Shown here one piece after another: positions 58,365-64,000 of a stretch of DNA of 64,000 nt. A program made the position numbers and the translations under genes. The stretch spans positions 1 through 64,000 of the forward strand of contig CAJTTC010000010.1 of assembly GCA_910579295.1 (NCBI GenBank), written 5' to 3'. The stretch's first letter is position 1. Every line of letters starts with the position of its first letter. Source of the stretch: an uncultured Christensenella sp. (lineage in GTDB: Bacteria; Bacillota_A; Clostridia; Christensenellales; Borkfalkiaceae). Below the pieces are notes generated by a model. The model ran no database searches. It saw only the letters and a program-made list of their open reading frames with translations, and was not told where the DNA came from.

Positions 58365-59030
58365 ATGTGTTGTTTTAGAGTTGCCGAAAAGTTTATAAGC
58401 ATAAACGGCGAAGGCCCGCGTGCGGGCGAGCTTGCCGTGTTTCTGCGGTTTTGCGGCTGCAATCTTAATTGCGAATATTGCGACACGCGCTGGGCAAATA
58501 CCGCCGATGTGAAATATGAGCTCGCCACTACGGAAGAGCTTGTTGCATACGTGAAATCGACGGGCATAAAAAACGTTACCCTGACGGGCGGCGAACCGCT
58601 TTTGCAGGCGGATATTGCGCGTCTTATAGAGCTGCTGGGCGCTGTGGGCGCAGAAGTTGAAATAGAAACAAACGGAAGCGTGCCGTTGAAAGATATCATT
58701 GCCCTATCGCCCCGTCCCGCCGTTACCGCCGATTATAAGCTTCCTTCAAGCGGAATGGAAAAATATATGCTGACCGAAAACTTTTCTTACCTTACGTTAC
58801 AAGACGCGGTTAAGTTTGTGGTCGGGGATAAGTGCGATTTGTTGCGTGCGGAAGAGATTATAAACGGCTACGAACTTATAAACAGGTGCCGCGTTTATTT
58901 CAGCCCCGTGTTCGGAACAATAAAGCCCGTAGAAATAGTGGAGTTTATGAAAGAGCGTAAGCTTAACGGCGTACGCCTGCAATTACAGTTGCATAAAATT
59001 ATCTGGAACCCCGATATGCGCGGGGTATAG
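58365..59030 (+). CDS. queE: 7-carboxy-7-deazaguanine synthase
   Basis: A 221-residue radical SAM enzyme rearranging carboxytetrahydropterin to 7-carboxy-7-deazaguanine. The cluster motif is CGCNLNCEYCDTRW (CxxxCxxC, about 31-44), preceded by INGEGPRAGELAVFLRF, and the SAM motif is LTGGEPLLQ. ATG 58365 has GGTGAG just upstream; GTG 58356, overlapping queD, is the alternative. In the middle of the que operon. Confidence 0.93.
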   Translation: MCCFRVAEKFISINGEGPRAGELAVFLRFCGCNLNCEYCDTRWANTADVKYELATTEELVAYVKSTGIKNVTLTGGEPLLQADIARLIELLGAVGAEVEIETNGSVPLKDIIALSPRPAVTADYKLPSSGMEKYMLTENFSYLTLQDAVKFVVGDKCDLLRAEEIINGYELINRCRVYFSPVFGTIKPVEIVEFMKERKLNGVRLQLQLHKIIWNPDMRGV

Positions 59031-59038
59031 GAGAAAGT

Positions 59039-59611
59039 ATGGATATTAAAGCAATCGAAAAACATATCCGCGGATTATTGGTCGCCATAGGCGAAGACCC
59101 CGACAGGGAAGGTCTGCGCGACACGCCCGCCCGCGTGGCGAGAATGTACGAAGAAGCGTTTGAAGGAATTAAATATTCCAACCGCGAAATTGCGGAAATG
59201 TTCGGAAAAACTTTCGAAGTCCCGTCCGACCCGAATTCCGATGGCTCAGTGGTCATAAAGGATATAAGCGTGTTCAGCTATTGCGAGCATCATATGGCGC
59301 TTATGTACGATATGAAAGTCGACGTGGCATACGTTCCGCGCGGAAGAGTTCTGGGGCTCAGCAAAATCGCGCGCATCTGCGATATGGCGGCAAAGCGGTT
59401 ACAATTGCAGGAGCGTCTGGGACGGGACATTGCCGAGATCATTTCGCTTGCGTCTTTATCGCCCGACGTCGGCGTTCGGATAGAAGGCTGTCACAGTTGT
59501 ATGACTTCACGCGGGATAAAAAACGTATCGTCAAAAACGGTTACCAAAACTTACTTCGGCGCATTCAAAGACGACGTTTCCCTGCAAAATCTTTTGGGGG
59601 ACAAAATATGA
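59039..59611 (+). CDS. folE: GTP cyclohydrolase I
   Basis: A 190-residue zinc enzyme making dihydroneopterin triphosphate from GTP, the entry to both folate and queuosine paths. The N-terminal EDPDREGLRDTPARVARMYEE (cut) segment and the zinc/catalytic motifs FSYCEHHMAL (about 79-88) and EGCHSCMTSRG (about 149-159) are present. AGGAGAAAGT precedes the ATG. Being inside the que operon suggests it mainly feeds preQ1 synthesis; another folE may serve folate. Confidence 0.95.
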   Translation: MDIKAIEKHIRGLLVAIGEDPDREGLRDTPARVARMYEEAFEGIKYSNREIAEMFGKTFEVPSDPNSDGSVVIKDISVFSYCEHHMALMYDMKVDVAYVPRGRVLGLSKIARICDMAAKRLQLQERLGRDIAEIISLASLSPDVGVRIEGCHSCMTSRGIKNVSSKTVTKTYFGAFKDDVSLQNLLGDKI

Positions 59612-60294
59612 AAGCACTTGTTTTATTAAGCGGCGGCGTGGATAGCGCAACCTGTCTCGGTCTGGCGGTTCAAAAATACGGCGCGGCGGAAGTTTCCGCC
59701 CTTTCCGTTTACTACGGTCAGACCCACAAGAAAGAACTCGACGCCGCGCAAAAGGTAGCCGACTTTTACGGCATAGATTTAAAGCGGCTTGACCTTTCGG
59801 TCATATTCGAAGGTTCGGATTGTTCGCTTTTGGCGGATTCTCCCAAAGATATCCCTTTGCAAAGTTATGCCGAACAGCTTTCCGAAACGGGCGGCAAACC
59901 CGTTTCAACCTACGTTCCTTTCAGGAACGGGCTGTTTCTTTCGGCGGCGGCAAGCGTAGCGCTTTCTCACGGTTGCGAGGTTATATATTACGGCGCGCAC
60001 AGCGACGATGCGGCGGGCAACGCCTATCCCGATTGCAGCGAAAAATTCAATTCCGCGATGGGCGAAGCTATTTATACGGGCAGCGGCGGACAGCTTAAAA
60101 TTCTTGCGCCATTTATAAGCTTGAACAAATATCAGGTTGTAAAAAAGGGGCTTGAACTCGGCGTTCCGTATAAGTATACCTGGAGCTGTTATTCGGGCGG
60201 CGAAAAACCTTGCGGCATATGTGCTACCTGCCGCGACCGCGCCGCTGCATTCAAAGCCAACGGAATAGAAGATCCTGCAATAAAAGGAGAATAA
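59608..60294 (+). CDS. queC: 7-cyano-7-deazaguanine synthase
   Basis: A 228-residue PP-loop ATPase forming preQ0 from carboxydeazaguanine and ammonia. The ATP motif is LLSGGVDSATCLG (about 6-18), followed by SVYYGQTHKKEL. The C-terminal zinc site is CYSGGEKPCGICATCRDR (about 194-211). ATG 59608 overlaps the folE stop; a longer frame back into folE is not the gene. Confidence 0.94.
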   Translation: MKALVLLSGGVDSATCLGLAVQKYGAAEVSALSVYYGQTHKKELDAAQKVADFYGIDLKRLDLSVIFEGSDCSLLADSPKDIPLQSYAEQLSETGGKPVSTYVPFRNGLFLSAAASVALSHGCEVIYYGAHSDDAAGNAYPDCSEKFNSAMGEAIYTGSGGQLKILAPFISLNKYQVVKKGLELGVPYKYTWSCYSGGEKPCGICATCRDRAAAFKANGIEDPAIKGE

Positions 60295-60295
60295 T

Positions 60296-60787
60296 ATGCC
60301 AAGAGAAAAGCAGAATGAAAATATTACCCTGCTCGGTGACAGCAATACGAAATATCCGCAGACGTACGACCCGTCCGTTTTGGAGACGTTTGTAAACAAA
60401 CACCCCGGAAGGGACTATTTCGTAAAATTTAACTGTCCGGAATTTACAAGCCTTTGCCCCATTACGGGTCAGCCCGATTTCGCTACGGTCTATATTTCAT
60501 ACGTTCCTCGCGAAAAGATGGTAGAAAGCAAGTCTTTAAAGCTGTATCTTTTCGGGTTCAGAAACCGCGGTGATTTCCACGAAGATTGCGTAAACATTAT
60601 TATGAACGACCTTATTGATTTGATGGACCCCGCATACATCGAAGTATGGGGCAAGTTTTTGCCCCGCGGCGGAATTTCAATAGATCCCTATTGCAATTAC
60701 GGCAAAAAGGGAACAAAATGGGAACAGGTAGCTTGGGACAGGCTTTCGCACCACGATATGTATCCCGAAAAAATCGACAACAGATAA
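60296..60787 (+). CDS. queF: NADPH-dependent preQ0 reductase
   Basis: A 163-residue QueF of the short unimodular type, which reduces the nitrile of preQ0 to the amine preQ1. The thioimide-forming Cys and its surroundings are in CPEFTSLCPITGQPDFA (about 44-60) and the QueF motif is ESKSLKLYLFGFRN (about 77-90). AAAAGGAGA precedes the ATG. Completes the set queD-queE-folE-queC-queF needed to make preQ1 from GTP; tgt and queA are not in the window. Confidence 0.94.
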   Translation: MPREKQNENITLLGDSNTKYPQTYDPSVLETFVNKHPGRDYFVKFNCPEFTSLCPITGQPDFATVYISYVPREKMVESKSLKLYLFGFRNRGDFHEDCVNIIMNDLIDLMDPAYIEVWGKFLPRGGISIDPYCNYGKKGTKWEQVAWDRLSHHDMYPEKIDNR

Positions 60788-60791
60788 CAAA

Positions 60792-60824
60792 AAAAGCGGA
60801 CATAGCGTCCGCTTTTACTTTTTT
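60792..60824 (+). terminator. que operon terminator
   Basis: GCGGAC (60796-60801) pairs with GTCCGC (60807-60812), with A-run and T-runs on the flanks. Confidence 0.8.
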
Positions 60825-60927
60825 AAGTCCGCTTTCGCTTTCAGATAAAAAATTCCAGACTAATTGCCAAAGCTATTTAATCTAAATAGGCACTGTTCGG
60901 TTTATTGCTTTTTTAATTTAAAAATAA

Positions 60928-60956
60928 GGGCGTAAGTGTTCAACTTACGCTCTTTT
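60928..60956. terminator. Terminator of tRNA-Ser, holding the right 20-bp repeat
   Basis: GGGCGTAAGT (60928-60937) pairs with ACTTACGCTC (60943-60952). On the minus strand it follows the tRNA's CCA end and leads into TTATTTTTAA; on the plus strand it has a T-run too. Confidence 0.7.
60935..60954 (+). repeat. Right copy of 20-bp direct repeat
   Basis: AGTGTTCAACTTACGCTCTT, identical to 57701-57720, 3.2 kb apart in the same orientation. Confidence 0.7.
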
Positions 60957-61046
60957 TGGCGCAGAGAAGAGGATTTGAACCTCCGGACGGGGTTAGCCGT
61001 CACACGATTTCCAATCGTGCGCCTTAAACCGCTCAGCCATCTCTGC
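60957..61046 (-). tRNA. tRNA-Ser (anticodon GGA)
   Basis: A 90-nt minus-strand tRNA with acceptor pair GCAGAGA/TCTCTGC, D arm TGGCTGAGCGG, anticodon loop TTGGAAA giving GGA (serine, UCC/UCU), a long variable arm with the TGACGG...CCGTC stem as expected for serine, T arm GGTTCAAATCC, discriminator G and an encoded CCA. Confidence 0.95.
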
Positions 61047-61117
61047 ATTGCTATATTATTTTACTTAAAGTAGATAAAAAAGGCAAGCCATTTAAGCGGC
61101 ATTTTAAATTTTTTATT

Positions 61118-61158
61118 AAAAAACATAATAGAGCGCCTTCTCAGTGGTGGGGCGCTCT
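61118..61158 (-). terminator. asnS terminator
   Basis: Minus-strand stem AGAGCGCC (61158-61151) and GGCGCTCT (61137-61130), followed by ATTATGTTTTTT. Confidence 0.7.
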
Positions 61159-61181
61159 ATATATAATTGCGTTTAAAGTTA

Positions 61182-62573
61182 TTATCTGAGTTCGCCCTTA
61201 GCGCGGGGGAAGATAATAGTGTCGCGGATATTTCCCATACCCGTAGCATACATCAGTATTCTTTCAAGTCCAAGTCCGAAGCCGCTATGTGGAACAGAGC
61301 CGAACTTGCGCAAATCCATATAATTGTCGTAATCGCTCATCTTCATACCGCGGTCTTTAATGGCTTGCATAAGCTTGTTGTAGTCGGCTTCGCGCTCACT
61401 GCAACCGATAATCTCGCCGACGCCGGGGACTAACAGGTCGGTGGCGGCAACCGTCTTTCCGTCGGGGTTTTGCTTCATATAGAATGATTTTTGCTCTTTC
61501 GGATAGTTGACGACGAACACGGGTTTGTTGTAAACCTCGTCGGTGAGATATCTTTCGTGCTCCGTCTGCAAATCGTTGCCCCATTCAACGGGGTAAACGA
61601 ATTTCTTTCCGCTCTTTTTCAAAATATCAATAGCTTCGGTGTAGTCGACCTTAACAAACTCGTCGTCGACGACCTTATGCAACTTAGCTCTCAGCCCCTT
61701 TTCATAAAACCTTTCAAGGAAAGCAATTTCGTCGGGACACTCGTCCAGAACGGCTTTAATAATATATTTGATAAATTCGGTTGCAATAGCAATAATATCG
61801 TCGATCTCGGCAAAGGCAACCTCGGGCTCGATTTGCCAGAACTCAGCCGCGTGACGGGTAGTGTTGCTGTTTTCCGCTCTGAAAGTAGGACCGAACGTAT
61901 AAATTTTGCCGAACGCCAACGCCATAACTTCGCCTTCGAGCTGACCCGAAACGGTAAGTCCCGCGCTCTGACCGAAGAAGTCGTCCGCGTTATATTCGGC
62001 TTCCGACTTGTATTTAGCGTCGTAGCCTATCGTAGTAACCTTAAAAATCTTACCCGCGCCCTCGCAGTCGCTGCCCGTAATTATGGGTGTGTGGACGTAG
62101 AGGTATCCGCGCTCCTGAAAATATCTGTGAATGGCAAAGCTGAGCTTGCTCCTCACGCGGAATATGGCGTTAAACGTATTTGTGCGCACGCGGAGGTGGG
62201 GGAGAGTACGCAGATAGTCGAGCGAGGTTTTCGCCTTTTGTATGGGGTAATCGAGAGGGCAGTCGCCTAAAAGCGTAATGCTCTGCGCGTTGACTTCGAT
62301 AGCCTGATTTTGGTTGAACGACTTAACGGCAGTACCTTCGATTTTAACCGAGCTTCCGACGCGCGTTGCGCCCTCGGGAATTTCGGTAAGCACGTTTTTG
62401 TCGATGACGACTTGCAGGTGGTTGAGCGTCGTGCCGTCGTTCAGCGCGATAAACGCCATATTTTTACTGTCGCGGTAGCTCTTAATCCAGCCGCAAACGG
62501 TAACTTTTTTGTCGAAGTATTCTTCGGGCTTTTGGGCAATCGCCTTAATATCTACGTGATTCATTAAAATCAA
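61182..62573 (-). CDS. asnS: Asparaginyl-tRNA synthetase
   Basis: A 463-residue class II synthetase charging tRNA-Asn directly. The OB-fold domain (about 18-110) is followed by the catalytic core with motif 2 GPTFRAENSNTTRHAAEFW (about 224-242), the AsnRS-type ADDFFGQSAGLTVSGQLEGE (about 196-215) and motif 3 GFGLGLERILMYATG near the C-terminus. Length fits bacterial AsnRS. GGAGGTTGATTTTA precedes the ATG. Its presence next to an archaeal-type AspRS in the same window raises the question of which route charges tRNA-Asn. Confidence 0.95.
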   Translation of the reverse strand: MILMNHVDIKAIAQKPEEYFDKKVTVCGWIKSYRDSKNMAFIALNDGTTLNHLQVVIDKNVLTEIPEGATRVGSSVKIEGTAVKSFNQNQAIEVNAQSITLLGDCPLDYPIQKAKTSLDYLRTLPHLRVRTNTFNAIFRVRSKLSFAIHRYFQERGYLYVHTPIITGSDCEGAGKIFKVTTIGYDAKYKSEAEYNADDFFGQSAGLTVSGQLEGEVMALAFGKIYTFGPTFRAENSNTTRHAAEFWQIEPEVAFAEIDDIIAIATEFIKYIIKAVLDECPDEIAFLERFYEKGLRAKLHKVVDDEFVKVDYTEAIDILKKSGKKFVYPVEWGNDLQTEHERYLTDEVYNKPVFVVNYPKEQKSFYMKQNPDGKTVAATDLLVPGVGEIIGCSEREADYNKLMQAIKDRGMKMSDYDNYMDLRKFGSVPHSGFGLGLERILMYATGMGNIRDTIIFPRAKGELR

Positions 62574-62603
62574 CCTCCGTCAAATAACAGTTTTTACCAT
62601 TAA

Positions 62604-62632
62604 AGTATAGCACTCAAGCAATTAAATATCAA
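62604..62632 (-). promoter_or_regulatory. asnS promoter
   Basis: Minus-strand TTGATA (62632-62627), 17 bp and TATACT (62609-62604). Confidence 0.65.
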
Positions 62633-62666
62633 GAAAAAAACGCCCCGAATAAAACTTTATTCGGAG
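62633..62666 (-). terminator. ppa terminator
   Basis: Minus-strand CTCCGAATAAA (62666-62656) pairs with TTTATTCGGGG (62653-62643), followed by seven T. The ppa stop codon lies within the first arm. Confidence 0.75.
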
Positions 62667-63178
62667 TAGTAATTGTCTATACATTTCTGTATTATTATTT
62701 CGGCTTCCGCGCGGCTCAACACCTCGTGAACCGTAGTAACCTTGTGTTCAAGAGCCTTGTACACCTCGAAGAAGTGCATCATCTCTTCGTAAATGTGCGC
62801 GGGCAGCTCCTTAACGTCGTAATAATTATTATAGGTGGGATCGTTTACGGGTACGGCAATGACTTTCTCGTCGCTCTTACCGCCGTCAACCATAGTTATA
62901 ATTCCTATGGGACGGCACTTGACAAGCGTCATAGGATAAATGGAATCCCCGCACAGCACTAAAACGTCCAACGGGTCGCCGTCGTCGGCGAGCGTCAGCG
63001 GAATAAACCCGTAGTTAGCGGGATAAACCGTCGAGGTGTACAGTATTCTGTCAAGTCGCAACAGCCCCGTTTCCTTGTCGATTTCATATTTGGCTTTGCA
63101 CCCCTTGGGTATCTCTATCAGCGCGTCGAACTGCTCCTTTGCAACGTGCTCTCTTTTAAGTCCGCAATCGATTTTCAT
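62657..63178 (-). CDS. ppa: Inorganic pyrophosphatase
   Basis: A 173-residue family I soluble pyrophosphatase, hydrolysing pyrophosphate and driving biosynthesis forward. Signatures are IEIPKGCKAKYEIDKETG (about 22-39), STVYPANYGFIPLTLADDGDPLDV (cut; about 50-72, with the metal-binding DDGDPLD) and the VPVNDPTYNN segment (about 107). Strong AAGGAGATA ribosome site and a consensus promoter. Many Firmicutes have the family II enzyme instead, so family I is notable but not rare. Confidence 0.94.
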   Translation of the reverse strand: MKIDCGLKREHVAKEQFDALIEIPKGCKAKYEIDKETGLLRLDRILYTSTVYPANYGFIPLTLADDGDPLDVLVLCGDSIYPMTLVKCRPIGIITMVDGGKSDEKVIAVPVNDPTYNNYYDVKELPAHIYEEMMHFFEVYKALEHKVTTVHEVLSRAEAEIIIQKCIDNYYSE

Positions 63179-63196
63179 CAGTATCTCCTTTGATTG

Positions 63197-63225
63197 ATTG
63201 TATAATAAACGCGCTTATTTGTCAA
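63197..63225 (-). promoter_or_regulatory. ppa promoter
   Basis: Minus-strand TTGACA (63225-63220), 17 bp and TACAAT (63202-63197). Confidence 0.75.
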
Positions 63226-63255
63226 TAGCCAAGGTCGTATTTGCCGTTCAGCCGC

Positions 63256-63294
63256 TTAATTCCTATTGACAGGGTAGGAATTAACTGCTATAAT
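63256..63294 (+). promoter_or_regulatory. Orphan consensus promoter with inverted-repeat operator
   Basis: Plus-strand TTGACA (63266-63271), 17 bp and TATAAT (63289-63294). The -35 box lies between the arms of a perfect 10-bp inverted repeat, TTAATTCCTA (63256-63265) and TAGGAATTAA (63275-63284). No plus-strand gene follows; transcription would run antisense into the hxlR gene. Confidence 0.65.
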
Positions 63295-63325
63295 TTGTAA
63301 AGGCTTAAAGTCACTGTCTATAAAT

Positions 63326-63724
63326 TTAAGGTTTAGGCGCAGTAAGCAGTTTTTCCTGCAACCTGGAAAGCTCTTCATTGCACCCGCAACGCGGCAAAAC
63401 CTTGTTGACGGAGTAAAGCTCCTGCCCGAATCTGTACATTTCGTACACGGTAGCGCACAGCTTTTCGCCGAGAGGGGTGAGGGAATATTCGGTCTTCGGC
63501 GGCACGACGGGGTATAAAACGCGGTTGACTATGCCGTCGCGTTCAAGCTCTTTAAGCTGTTCCGAGAGCATTTTCGGCGTGGCGGCAACCAACTTTGCAA
63601 GCTGATTGTAACGCAGAGTTCGCCCGACCAGATAATAGACAATATCTAATTTGTATTTGCCGCCGATAACGGCGAGCGTTGCGTCCAGAGGACAACTGCA
63701 CGATTTTAAAATTTCCTCGTCCAT
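63326..63724 (-). CDS. HxlR-family transcriptional regulator
   Basis: A 132-residue winged-helix regulator of the HxlR type. The family opening CPLDATLAVIGGKYKLDIVYYL (cut; about 11-32) is followed by the recognition region LRYNQLAKLVAATPKMLSEQ (about 37-56) and the wing DGIVNRVLYPVVPPKTEYSLT. Cysteines at the N-terminus (SCSCPL) may sense redox or electrophiles, as in HypR/YodB relatives. Divergent from a nitroreductase gene, which such regulators usually control. Confidence 0.92.
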   Translation of the reverse strand: MDEEILKSCSCPLDATLAVIGGKYKLDIVYYLVGRTLRYNQLAKLVAATPKMLSEQLKELERDGIVNRVLYPVVPPKTEYSLTPLGEKLCATVYEMYRFGQELYSVNKVLPRCGCNEELSRLQEKLLTAPKP

Positions 63725-63772
63725 AGCGCGTAAATCTCCCGCGGGTTATTAACTTTCAAAAAGGATAGTATT

Positions 63773-63818
63773 GCACTTTAAAGTGCGTTCTTGACATTTT
63801 TAAAGCTTATGGTATTAT
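63773..63818 (+). promoter_or_regulatory. Nitroreductase promoter with palindromic operator
   Basis: TTGACA (63791-63796), 16 bp and TATTAT (63813-63818). A perfect 14-bp palindrome, GCACTTTAAAGTGC (63773-63786), ends 4 bp before the -35 box and is a likely HxlR site. GTCAAG occurs twice downstream (near 63822 and 63839). Confidence 0.6.
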
Positions 63819-63887
63819 ATAGTCAAGTTGATAAATTTGTCAAGATAAAATAAAAAATTCGGAGCAAAATTCCGAACGGAGGATAAT

Positions 63888-64000
63888 TTGAATTTCAGTA
63901 ATTTGGCAGAATCCCGCTATTCGGTGCGGGCGTTTAAGGATAAAGCGGTGGAGGACGACAAGCTGCAAATAATTTTACAGGCGGCTCGGGTTGCGCCCAC
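63888..64000 (+). CDS. Nitroreductase family protein (partial, cut by window end)
   Basis: The first 37 residues of a nitroreductase-like FMN enzyme, starting at TTG 63888 with GGAGG 6 nt upstream. The visible segment has the hallmark ESRYSVRAFKDKAVEDDKLQ (cut) and IILQAARVAPT, which binds FMN phosphate. Divergent from the hxlR gene and behind a palindrome-bearing promoter, so likely induced by quinones or other electrophiles. The rest lies outside the window. Confidence 0.85.
   Translation, partial: MNFSNLAESRYSVRAFKDKAVEDDKLQIILQAARVAP

Noticed and set aside
59281..59607. N-terminal extension of queC into folE
   Set aside because: The extension is basic and unlike any QueC; the ATG at 59608 in an ATGA overlap matches family length.
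61491..62270. 259-codon plus-strand open frame over asnS
   Set aside because: Antisense of the AsnRS catalytic domain with no supporting start signal.
1..64000. CRISPR array, prophage or defence island
   Set aside because: No regularly spaced repeats, no phage structural genes and no known defence genes were seen in the window.

Overview
The window reads as a chromosomal segment of an anaerobic, fermentative Clostridia-type Firmicute, probably an uncultured Christensenellales-like lineage (lineage is inferred from gene families only). Supporting signs are promoters of the sigma-A type (TTGACA, 17 bp, TATAAT), GGAGG-type ribosome sites, TTG and GTG starts, a SpoVAC homologue, a dnaG-rpoD pair, the Firmicutes-type tmcAL / yceD-rpmF neighbourhood, bifurcating NfnAB, Pta-AckA and pyruvate formate-lyase. 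There are about 63 protein genes, three confident RNA features (RNase P RNA, tRNA-Ser and a ZTP riboswitch), a probable 6S RNA, a probable preQ1-I riboswitch, and one unassigned structured leader RNA.

Layout: 1-1.2 kb holds an IS481/IS3-like transposase gene. 1.4-14.3 kb is mostly DNA repair and housekeeping: uvrC, a HAD phosphatase, a U32 peptidase-like protein, mutS2, a degenerate NodB deacetylase, an M16 peptidase, a deoxyinosine-glycosylase-like protein, an AlkD-like protein, tex and acpP. 14.5-20 kb holds a ZIP transporter, an unassigned structured leader ahead of a surface lipoprotein and membrane-protein operon, an SDR and spoVAC. 20.1-23.7 kb is a ZTP-riboswitch-controlled operon: pflA, a thioredoxin-like gene, a pyruvate formate-lyase lacking its glycyl-radical domain, and that domain as a separate gene. 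23.8-29.5 kb holds a ComEC-like secreted protein and a tightly overlapping shikimate cluster aroC-aroB-aroE-aroQ-aroK plus an SDR. 29.6-36.5 kb runs dgt, dnaG, rpoD, trmK, nif3-like, zinc ribbon and flavoprotein. A minus-strand 6S-like RNA lies at 36.5 kb, followed by an archaeal-type aspS, pyk (minus), rnpB, an XRE membrane regulator and tmcAL (minus), then pta, ackA, yceD, rpmF and nfnAB.

48.4-49.2 kb is an AT-rich accessory patch: a small protein and two XRE regulators around three matching palindromic operators. 49.3-57.6 kb mixes small conserved clostridial genes with a NUDIX hydrolase, an ECF transporter S component next to coaX (probable pantothenate uptake), hom, an ATP-grasp ligase and a flotillin. 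57.7-60.8 kb is a complete preQ1 operon (queD, queE, folE, queC, queF) behind a probable preQ1-I riboswitch, flanked by an exact 20-bp direct repeat, with tRNA-Ser next to the right copy. The window ends with asnS, ppa, an hxlR regulator (all minus) and the start of a divergent nitroreductase.

Most interesting points: the split pyruvate formate-lyase under a ZTP riboswitch; the unclassified roughly 200-nt leader at 15.4 kb with an 18-bp closing stem and its own terminator; the three-operator XRE locus; an orphan consensus promoter with a perfect 10-bp inverted repeat antisense to hxlR; and the repeat-flanked que cassette. No CRISPR array, prophage or defence island was seen.
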